The notes beneath the pieces are model-generated. The model had not been told where the DNA came from and searched no databases. It saw only the letters and a list, made by a program, of their open reading frames with translations. DNA of 64,000 nt from Undaria pinnatifida (Eukaryota > Sar > Phaeophyceae > Laminariales > Alariaceae). A program made the translations under genes and the position numbers. Below, piece by piece: positions 35,988-45,283 of the stretch. The stretch is taken from positions 12,937,580-13,001,579 of the forward strand of contig JABAKD010000030.1 of NCBI GenBank assembly GCA_012845835.1, in the 5' to 3' direction. Positions within the stretch are counted from its first letter, which is position 1. Each line of letters opens with the position of its first letter.

Positions 35988-38900
35988 TTACGACGCCCGT
36001 CTTGCTCGGTGTATTTCTCGCGGCGCCTTGGACGGTCTGATCACTTGCACTCCGAGCATCCCCTTATGCCCGAACACTAGGACGAACCCCGCCTGCAATC
36101 GGTGGGAGCAAAAAACGTCGATCGTGCGAGCAAACATCCATCGGTCCAGAACAGAAACAACGAAGACTCTTCAACAAAAATGCTTGGAGACCGCGGTTTG
36201 GCCCCCTGAATTGATCGCGCCTACACGAACACTATTATACTGGGGCCAACAGAGGGATAGTTTTTTTTTCTTCAAAGAAGCCATTTCCGAGCAAGGCGTC
36301 TAGCGCACATGAGAGAGAGCGCGCGTCTAACCGGTCAAGCAACTCCGACGGACTGGGCAGCGTCAGATAACAAAGCAGCAATATATCGAAATCCACAAAA
36401 ACAGACAAACGACAAATAAATCGGTTGTAGAACGGGTGACAGCCACGCCTTTCGGTGGGGCGTTTCTCTAAATTTTCGTGACGAGGTGCGCCCTCTGCAA
36501 ATTTTCAGACTGTCATTCACCGCGCACCATACATATTGCCAAGACCCTTGGGAAAAACGCCGGCTTACCTCCGGATCGTACTCCTGACAGCGCTGGATGA
36601 TCTGCATTTGATCGCTCGGGTCCACCCTCGAAGATCGTTCTACCACGACCTCCTCCAGCGAGCGAAATACAGCGTGGCAGGCGGCCCCGCTGTGCCCCTT
36701 GCTGCTGCTGCTTAAGCCCATGTCAACGTTTACCTGCGAACGCGACGCCGCACAGAAGTAGCAGTCAGCCACTCAGTCGCACTCACAGTAGCGCTACCAA
36801 TATGTTGTACCGTAGCTTTTGTGAACAGCAATTGGAGCTTTAGCTTTCAGCCCGTACGGGTACCAGCTACCCTTACCTTTGAGTGCAGCCCGGAACTTGA
36901 CACAAGGTGCAGTGTATACTGCGCTCAAGCACAAACGAGTACGCGCCTAACGAATAAGTTTGGTCAGATTTCTCAATGGTCACTCGTTGGTCCACTGCGA
37001 CCTTACGATGTCGATTGTTCCAACACATCAGGCATACCAGGTACTACCATACCACTACCACCACCTAAGATACTACTATTACTACTACAACTGAAGAGGC
37101 TACAGGTATAGTCCGCGCATCCTGTCGGCATCTTGGGCATTTACTAAGTAACTGCTGTTGTAACTGCAATATATACAAGTTCGAGTACACAAAGAACCAG
37201 ACGAACGGCGTTTGCTCTACCCGGTCGTCGACGAACAGCTTGATCGAGGGCGATTGGCGGGCACAGAAGCAGGTAGAGAAGAACCGGGATGGTCGCACAT
37301 TATGCATGAATATTTATGTATGAATATGATTAGAGAAACAGGTAGAACCGATAAACACAGGGGGAGGTATGAGTATCAGAACATCAGCTCACCAAAAGGG
37401 GTTGAGCTGCGATCAGACAAAAAGGAAGCGCAGTCTGTATCGTCGGAGTCGTGTGTACCTCGCGTTCAAAGCAGTACCATACTCGTATATCATGGTCACA
37501 GGAGCCAACGCGACTAATGATACTGCTGTGACAGCAAGGTTCAGGTGTTTGTCTTGCGCGTACGATCGTATCAATGATCTTCGTTCCTGTTAGAGCAACT
37601 AATGATACTGTGGCAGTAAGCTCCGGGTGCTTGACTTGCGCGCACGAGGTAAGAATGATCTTCGTTCCTGTTACAGTTTGAATGCCAAATCAGAAATACA
37701 TCAGATTGGGTCATTTGACGACTACGAAACTATCATAACCTTCATACTTCGCGGGCGGACCTGAAAAATACTGGTCTGCGGATCTCTACCGCCTCTGACC
37801 GCCTTTCCGCGAGGTTTCTTCGCGGAAGCATGCCCCGGCTGCAAAGGCTGGAGCTTCGGACCCGCCGGCTCAGCGCCGTAGCGCCTGGGCGAGGCTTCGA
37901 CGTACAAATGCATGGTGAAGTCTCCGAAAGTCCTCTTCTGTACATGGCCTCATGACAGGGCCTATTACTTCGTGTATATATTCGCAGTAAGTCCTTTCTA
38001 ACCTCCAACCCACGGGGAGCGTCGGCTAACCTGCTGGCGCCGCCGTTGTGGGAGCCTGCGCGGGCGGCTGTGTGCTCAACACAATTGGAACATCCCAAAA
38101 ACATATGCCATCCAGGCTTCGTGGAGAACTTCTACGAGTTCGATATATACTAATAATCTCCAGGTATCAGGTATACACAAACGACGTGTGTAGAGCGCAG
38201 CAGCTGACATATAACCTTTCGGCGGAGCTTCCTACGTGATGTACAGCGGCAGCTAGCTATGGTAATCGAACCTTTCTATAGAGCTATGCGTGTACAGCAG
38301 CAGCTCGCTGTGCACCAGTCGCAGCAGGGAAGCAGATCTCGGACCACCAACATTTTTTTTCCGGGGTTTCGACATAGAAAATCATAACTTTACAACATGA
38401 ACTTTTAAAGAGTTTCGTCGTTTGTTTCGAAAAATAAGTATTGCTTTATTGTTTTTGCTGCAAGTACGTGCCGCAGCAGGATGTGCGGTCGACCATTTCC
38501 CGCGGAGTAAGCGGAGCTACAACAACATCAACCAGCTAAACAGTTAGAAATGTGTAGGGCATGCAGCCGAGCATACGTACGAGTAGTTGCTCATATTCTA
38601 CATGGGCACTATAATGGAGTGCGGGGTGCACACAAACATTATTATGTCTGACCTCCATCCTCCGCTACAGCACAACACCATTTTTTCAATATACCTATTC
38701 GGCAACACACGAGCCGGCGACGGCCGCCGGCGAAGCTCATTGTACCTACTATGAATATAACTGTGATACGACAGAGGTCATCAATCATCAACAGCAGTTG
38801 TTAGTAAGTCTAATAGTCAGGCCTTCTCCGGAAGCGCCGACTATCCGACTTCTTGCGTTTCCTTACTTATAGGAAGGTTTATCGAGTGCGGGGTGCAGCT

Positions 38901-41900
38901 TTTCTCCGCGAACCGCTGCGGGCATCGGCATGTGGCTCCCAAAACGTCGCAGCCTTCTTTCATTCAATGGGATGGCGTGTAAGTTGTGGTCCACACTTGA
39001 AAAAACGTATCATACTTCGAAGTATGTTGAGAAATCGAGGCTTGGTTCTTAACGAAAAATAAGAAATTCGACGCAAGAAATTGAGCTTCCACTAGCCAAC
39101 CGACTTGCCGACTACAGCCAGCTATTAATCGTCGGATACGCGTCCTAGCGATCAGGTTTAAGTCGTGAAATCTTGCACACCCGGGACAGGTCATGAGCTA
39201 GCTCATCCATCGTGTATAGCTCACGTGTTCACAACATGTGCAGATGAGCCGTCGCGTATAGCTCATGCCGGGCAAAACATGTGTAGCTCCTCTAGCCCCT
39301 GTAGCTCATCCCGGGACAAATGAGCTAGTTCATGTAGCTCCTATAGCTCACCCTGGGCGAATACGATTCGCTATCCTCTATAGCCCCAGCTTTGGAAATA
39401 TGTGCAGATGAGCTACCCTCCTATAGCTTAAGCCAGGAAAACATGTGTAGCTTATGAAGCTCCTGTAGCTCATCCCAGGACAAATGAGCTAGCTCAAGTA
39501 GCTCCTATAGCTCACCCAGGGAATTATGTGCAGATGAGCTATGCTATATAGCTCAAGCTTTGAAAATATGTGCAGATGATTGCTCAAGTCAGGCAAACAT
39601 GCGCAGATTCGCTACCACGTGTGGCTCAAGCCGGGAAAATAGATGAGCTATCGCCGATAGCTCATCCGTTTAAAAAAATGCGCAAGCCGGGGAAATATAC
39701 AAATATACCCATGTATGTAGCTCATCGTAGCTCTTTCGGGGCAAAGCATGCAGGTGCTGAGACGTGTAGCTGAAAAATCTCACCCTCCGGGACGAGTGCG
39801 ATTGTAAGTTATACAGCTTACCATGCAGTTGAAACTGCATCGCGAACAAACAAGCAGAGAAGAGAGGAGCACGCAGTTCCGTAACGTTCACACAGCAGAT
39901 CTGCCGCTGCCCCCATTTATTCCCCAGGCGTCTACTCCAAGCTTCCCCTGCGTACTTGTTGTAGGCGTCGTCCACTTCCGCTTTGCCCGCCGACCCCGCC
40001 TCGCCCGCAAAAAGGGCCGCCACTTCTGCCTTAGGGTTAGAAAGCCCAAGACTTTGAGGCACCGCCTGGAGCGCCTGCTCGCGTGACAGGGCGGGCGCTT
40101 CAACTGCAATGTACTCTTGGTTTCCGTTCAGGAACAGCACTATCTCCGCGTAGGCCCCGATGAGGTTGCTCCGCATCCACATCGATTGGCTTCGGTGTGG
40201 GGTCGACATCTATGGAAGCGCCCGCTTGCTGCTGGCTGCCGGCAGCTGAAGCACCACTAGAGCTGCTGCCCCGGGTGATGTTCATGCTAGCCAGGCGTGT
40301 TGTGTGGTGTTGTGATGTGTGTGTTCTCTTGTGTGTGCGTGGCAGCTGCCGGGGTTGAGTTGTACTTCGTTGTCACCAGCAACAAAACGTACCGGTATTG
40401 TCTACCTACTCGTATAATTACGCAGGTGTACAAGCGTTAAGAGCCGAAATGGCTCCGATTACATGTACAAAAAATACAAGGGCTCCGCAATGCTTCGGGT
40501 AGGGCAGGGCAGCACTTCGAATTGTTCGATTCAATACTTGGTAAGAGTAAAAAAAGTCACCACACACAACCATAGTCTTCGCGTACAGTATGAAAGGTAA
40601 TGCCAAGAGTTCGATATAGACTAACAATCATAACAATGTACTACTATTAATAGCTACCGTTTTTTTGTGTGAATCCGATTCCGAGCTTCATTCATCAGAT
40701 TTCGATCGGATAAATCCGAGCACACGCCGACTGACCCTTTAGTCTGGCGACGAAACGTGTCGAGTGCGTTTCTTATGATAGTTTTACTCAATCAAGCATC
40801 CGGGGCCAGTAAGGTGACTGACTATGTCCGCTGCGTGTGATTAGATCAGTTGTACATGGACCAATTGCATAATACGACAGCAGTCAGTTCACGTCGAGTC
40901 GATCGGTGTAACTTGCTTGGGTATCGTATTATTACAGCAGCAGTAATACACTTCATCACTTTTCTTTTTCCCATCCCATATATTGTGATGCTCGCATTAC
41001 TCTCGCCCTCCAAGTAGTATAACTTAGATTCGGGGTCACATATAGCGCCCCCCCCTCCCCCCTCCCCACTACGGTATAATAACGCCTTCATTTTTATCGC
41101 GAGAAGAATTCAGCATTTTCTTCCCTCATCGATTCGCGTCGATTTGTACCTAGCCACGCTGCTAGGCGATTTTAGCAGTTAGTTGATCCTTTTTTCCCAT
41201 TTATTTCTGCTAAATAAAGCCAACAAAGCTCACAACGGTGGTTATTTAACTCAAGGACCAACGCTAGTATTAATAGTAGTAGTATTCGAGTGTAACCCCA
41301 TTAGACCACCGGGGCGACCGGCTCTAAATCACTCACTGCCCCGGTGGCGTATCAGGTTATATCCTCGAGCCTGGTATAGGTCAGCTTCGTGAGCTCGAAT
41401 CCCCCCGAGTGCGTACTCGTATAATTTGTCGTCTTGTGCATTAATTGGCTTGCGGAAAGCGCGAGAGCGTGAGTTAGCAGCACTAGATGAAAAATCGACG
41501 ATCAGTGGGTGCTGAACCCCATGCGCCAAAAAAATGAAGGCAATAACCGGGGGGGGGAAGGGAAGGACGACACCTGTGACCACGGCTTGTATGTCCCAAA
41601 AAAAAATAAACACTAAAATGTAGATGATCAATCAGCAATCAGCATCAATAAGGAGCACGTCAAGTACGAAGCAACACAAACGTATTAGTCAGTTGCGTAC
41701 AAACACACGAGCGCTTGCACTTGACCGGCAAACGACCACAGCAACAACAAAGCAAGCCATCCTACTGTCTACTTACCACCACCTTCGAGTGGCGCAGCTT
41801 AGCAACAGGAGGAACCTGAATAATACAACCCTCGAGGCCCCGGGGACGCAGCCACTCGCAATGCTGCTGTGTGGCTTTTCCTGGCGCAGTAATCGTAATA

Positions 41901-43501
41901 ACTACTACCTCCTCCTCGTTTAGTCATGCGTGCGCTTGCCACGTCTATATCCATGTATGCATGTACGTGTACCTACTGCAATTCAATAAACAAATGCACT
42001 ACTATGATCCCTACCGCAGTACCATGGCGGTTTTTTTATAGTAATGTTATTATTTGTTTTGATACAAAATATGACGCCAATTTGAAAAATAATGTCTTGC
42101 CAAGTTTTATTTCATCAACCTCTCCATATATCAAGATGCGAAGAACAACTGGCGAGTACCGTTCAAAATACATAATTTTGCGCGCTTCTCGCTTGGACGG
42201 CGGCCTTCGAACAAAGTGATTTGACCGAAAAATGCTACAGCACTGCCCACTGAGCTATACTTAATCACTTGACTCAGTAGCTCAGCGGGTAGTGTATATA
42301 TATATGTGTTGAACTACTACAATAACCATTCATAATGTCGTCAGCGCGCACACTTGAAAAACGCCAATATGAAGTCGGTGAGAATCGAACTCACGACACA
42401 TAGCACTACCCACTGTCACTTGACTCAGTAACACTCACAGTGAGTGGGTTATGCAAAAAAACAACCAAATATGTCTTCCAGTTCGTTAGTGAATTATCAC
42501 CGAATTCGTAAGAGCGATCTCCGGAGCTATCCCCTCTCCACGTACTGCAGTTAGTATTACTCAGGAGAACACAAACAACTATCATAACCATTCATAACGT
42601 CTCCAGCGCGCACGCTCTTGAATACCAAATATGATCTGGGTGAGAATCGTACTCACGACACATCCTTCGTTGGTTATGTAGCACTTTACCCACTGAGCCG
42701 AAAGGAAACGACACACAGCAATAATAGCTACGATAGGGCATGCGATTGGAGGCGGCCATGAAAAAAGCATCGTCGGGAAGAAATTTAGATGCCAATTTGG
42801 AAACGACGCCAATTTGGAAATGCTGCCCCTTATTTATTTGTTCAAGCTCTACATATGCCAAGATCCAAGAATAGCTCGGGTGTATACTGCCCAAAATACA
42901 AAAAAAAAAAAGCGCACTTCTCGCTTGTCTCGCTCAGCGTCTATCCGCGTTCACGTCGAGGTGCGGAACGGATACGGCAGGGCGAGGGGCGTTGGAGCCG
43001 CCCCCTAAAGACGGCGCTCGAACGAAGCTATTTGACCGAGAATTCCAGTTCCGCGAATCGCATACTGAGGCCGAGACGAAAAGCTCCTGACCGAATCCCC
43101 GAAAAAAATAATGATCATACATAAACATAATTACCCTTATCTCGGTCGCGGTCGGTCGTTACACTTTCGTTTTTTGGACTTTTGGGCTGTACAGACTTCC
43201 AAAGCTGCACCTGCTGCTGGACCCTTCGAACAGCTTCCACAGCTGCTGGGCCATTCGAACGGCTGTCCCAGAACGTCAAAACATTAGCTATGTTTTGAAA
43301 TTTCAATGCTGGTGGTGGTGATAAAGGCTGCAAATGCTTCATCAGCTGCTGCTGCCGTTCGTTTTTCCCCCCTATCCGCTGCTGCTCACAACGTCAGCAG
43401 ATTCCGTGTCGTACTTGGTGCTGAATTTTTACCGGTATACCACAGCGCTGTCGCCAAAGCTTCCAGCGCCACCGCCAGCCCCTCCGCGCCGCCGCGGCAG
43501 C

Positions 43502-43542
<41 letters not shown>

Positions 43543-45055
43543 TCTATACTGCGTAAGTTTTTAAAGGTAAAAATCGGCTGTCTGTGGTTATGACCTCGCC
43601 TATAGCCTATCTTTCTTGCTACATACTCATTCCATGGCGGAGTGTCTATGCGTGGGGAGCATGGGAGGGAGGGAGCTAGCTGTGATAATGGCACTAGTGC
43701 TATCTGTGACTGGGCACCTTAGGGGAAGGCGCTCAAGTGCTGGCTGCGGAGGTCGCCGTTGCTGCAGCAACGTGTTGCGCGAACTCGCATCGTTTGTTTC
43801 GGATCGCCCAACACAGCTGCAGCTTCGAGTATTTATTTACACCAAGACAGCAGTCAAATCGCACATACATCAAAAAGTACCCGCAAATTGTTGCACACAT
43901 GGCCGGTCACCCATCGACCAGTCAGTGTATCTTCCAAGAAGATCTGGAATACCTGGTAGGCTACAACAGCATCAGATCACCACATCTGGGCCGTCCTTAC
44001 AGCAGTAGTATCACAAATACATACCTTCCTTATTTCCGATACTACACCCGGATCGATTACATTGCAGTATAGCTGCATGCTCTATCTGCCGTAAGGATGC
44101 GGGCGAACGCACGGGGGTGCAAAATGCAAAAAAAGCATCCGCCTCTTGCGTCACCCTTCCTCCGAAGGGGAACCTTGTATATTTATACTATTAATAAGTA
44201 TTGTTTGTTGTGTTGATGTCGTTCGAGTACATGTTGTCATTGTATGCTACCAGGTACGTACGTACGTGTTCGTGTTTGCCCTTATATGCAGCTCGTGAGT
44301 TAGCTCATCTATCGTTTATAGCTCACGACTTCAAAACATGTGCAGATGAGCTATATGTAGAAAACACGTGCAGATCAGTTATCTATCGTTCATAACTCAC
44401 GCCTTCAAAACATGTGCAGATGGGCTATCCTCCATAGAAAACACGTGCAGATGATTTCGTATCGTCGAGACCTATGGCTCAAGCTTTGAAAACATGTGCA
44501 GATGGGCTATCGCCTATCGCTTAAGCGGGGAAAACATGCGTAGCTCATGTAGCTCCTACATTTTAGATCCCAGCACCCAGTACCCAGCAGTGTACTCACA
44601 AAAATCGCTCCTCGCCCTTTAGTCGAGAAGCCCTCGTAGGCCTCATCGCATAGCCTCTCCCCCTCGTCTTCGACAGTCTTTAACATCTCCGCCCGCCATT
44701 CTCGCTCCACCGCCTCCAGCACTATCCCGCGCCTACCGCGAATCATATCTTCCAGCTGCTGCGCTTCTTGGCGTGCAGCTTCGTCATCGTCGTAGCCTAG
44801 GTCGTCGAAGGGGGACGAGAGGCAGACCAACCCTACAGCAGCAGGACGGCGTGCCCTAGGAGTGTACGAGCTGCGAGAAGTTGATGTTGCTGTCCTCGTG
44901 TTTCTCGTAGTAGGGGTAATTTTGGACGTTTTGGGGCTTCTGTAGGTCGATGATGCTGCAGGAATCGCGGGCGATAGGACGAACGCTCGAACATCTGTGG
45001 CCGTGCAGGCCACAAGGGCCAACAGCAACAATCCTACTCGCCCGTAGGTATTCAT
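35988..45055 (-). CDS. Uncharacterised, probably plastid-targeted protein, four exons
   Basis: Exons in transcript order: 45055-44600, about 40209-39892 (borders tentative), 36733-36569, 36092-35988 with stop TAA; about 347 residues. The N-terminus MNTYGRVGLLLLALVACTA is a signal peptide, followed by DVRAFVLSP, where cleavage before Phe matches the heterokont ASAFAP-type plastid signal, then a Ser/Thr/Arg-rich transit stretch to about residue 70. The mature part has an acidic helical region (DDDEAARQEAQQLEDMI), GRGAIF at the end of exon 1, QEYDPE at the end of exon 3 and AGFVLVFGHKGMLGVQVIRP in exon 4. Exons 1, 3 and 4 are well supported by donors and acceptors (GTGAGT, GTAAGC, TTGCAG). Exon 2 is in an open frame with coding-like composition, but its acceptor could be CATAG at 40210 or a later AG. 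I do not recognise the family. Two introns contain the same AGCTCAT-rich minisatellite. Confidence 0.75.
37780..38780. repeat. Dispersed repeat Q, copy 2
   Basis: Partner of 24340-25230 in the first or second intron region of the plastid-protein gene; similarity is patchy but runs over both ends, with extra A-rich sequence around 38340-38460. The minus-strand frame ending GKAVRGGRDPQT is shared with copy 1. Confidence 0.55.
39190..39780. repeat. AGCTCAT-rich minisatellite, block 1
   Basis: Degenerate units built from ATGTGCAGATGAGCTA, TATAGCTCA-GC and GAAAACATGTGTAGCTC, about a dozen over 590 bp. It sits in the second intron of the plastid-protein gene, a little over 100 bp from exon 2. The same motif recurs in block 2. 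Confidence 0.85.
40480..40845. repeat. Dispersed repeat R, copy 1
   Basis: Matches 53920-54230 in the same orientation over about 310 bp: ATGCTTCGGGTAGGGCAG, CGATATAGACTAACA, AGATTTCGATCGGATAAATC, GAGCACACGCCGAC and ACTCAATCAAGCATC. A third partial relative of its right flank lies near 55830-55920 (GTTGTACAT, TGGGTATCG). No coding sequence; could be a solo terminal repeat or a non-autonomous element. Confidence 0.7.
41338..41609 (+). mobile_element. tRNA-derived SINE, copy 3 (family A)
   Basis: Head CCCCGGTGGCGTATCAGG with a box-B-like TGAGCTCGAATCCCCCC, body CGCGAGAGCGTGAGTTAGCA and an A-rich tail near 41597-41609. It lies in intron 1 of the plastid-protein gene. Confidence 0.75.
41620..41930. 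repeat. Dispersed repeat S, copy 1
   Basis: Shares ATCAGCAATCAGCA, GAGGAGCAC-TCAAGTA-GAAGCAAC, GACC-GCAAACGACCA and TGGCGCAGCT with 56750-57075 in the same order and orientation. Non-coding. Confidence 0.6.
42065..42240. repeat. Dispersed repeat T, partial copy
   Basis: Shortened version of the elements at 42785-43095 and 58058-58345: GACGCCAATTTGAAAA, CTCTCCATATATCAAGAT, GCGCGCTTCTCGCTTG and GATTTGACCGA in order. Confidence 0.55.
42315..42425 (-). mobile_element. tRNA-derived SINE, family B, copy 1
   Basis: The reverse complement has TGTCGTGAGTTCGATTCTCACC, shown here only as its core GTGAGTTCGATTCTCAC (box B), preceded by a CAGTGGGTAGTG A-box remnant. It is followed by the same tail as copy 2 (ATGAATGGTTAT on its own strand). 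Confidence 0.55.
42553..42708 (-). mobile_element. tRNA-derived SINE, family B, copy 2
   Basis: The reverse complement starts GGCTCAGTGGGTAAAGTGCT (A-box region of a tRNA), continues to GTGAGTACGATTCTCAC (box B) about 35 nt on, and then a tail shared with copy 1 (CGTGCGCGCTGGAGACG, ATGAATGGTTATGATAG). The tRNA-like part spans about 42640-42705. Confidence 0.6.
42785..43095. repeat. Dispersed repeat T, copy 2
   Basis: About 300 bp matching 58058-58345 in the same orientation: ATGCCAAGATCCAA, CACTTCTCGCTTGTCTC, GGAACGGATACGGCAGGGC, GAGGGGCGTTG-AGCCGCCCC and CATACTGAGGCCGA. Non-coding; mobile element of unknown class. Confidence 0.7.
43499..43540. repeat. CTG trinucleotide repeat
   Basis: About 14 CTG units in intron 1 of the plastid-protein gene. 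The Ser-rich and Leu-rich frames over it have no other support. Confidence 0.9.
44285..44560. repeat. AGCTCAT-rich minisatellite, block 2
   Basis: Same unit vocabulary as 39190-39780 (ACATGTGCAGATGAGCTA, TATAGCTCA), about five units, ending 40 nt downstream of the exon 1 donor of the plastid-protein gene. Confidence 0.85.
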
Positions 45056-45283
45056 CGCATGCCACTGGGTACTCTGTGGCGCTCGGTTCTGGAGCACAAA
45101 GCCCACTCTGTGGACCGAGCAGAAGCAGCAGCAGCCGCGTTGAATATGTCCACCACCCCCTTTATAGGTACCGCCTTTGGGTTTTCATCAAACACCCCCG
45201 CAAACGTCGCAGGAGTGGTTCAAAGTTGGAAATTCTTGTTGCTGTTATCGCTGCTTGCGCTTGCCCCACAGTCTGCTGCAGCC
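45056..45283. promoter_or_regulatory. Putative shared promoter between divergent genes
   Basis: The minus-strand plastid-protein gene starts its ATG at 45055 and the plus-strand SEC23 gene most likely at 45284, leaving about 228 bp for both promoters and 5' leaders. No TATA box or initiator motif is evident. If the upstream in-frame ATGs at 45146 or 45059 were used the gap would shrink to 90 or 3 bp. Function as a bidirectional promoter is inferred from layout only. Confidence 0.35.

Noticed and set aside
40100-40285. Alternative frame with IDVDPTPKPIDVDAE in the plastid-protein gene
   Set aside because: It ends in a stop within exon 2 and is out of phase with the exon 3 and 4 frame, although composition alone does not exclude it.
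42640-42705. Genuine tRNA gene on the minus strand
   Set aside because: A and B boxes are present but acceptor-stem pairing is not evident, and the downstream tail is repeated at 42315, so SINE is the better call.
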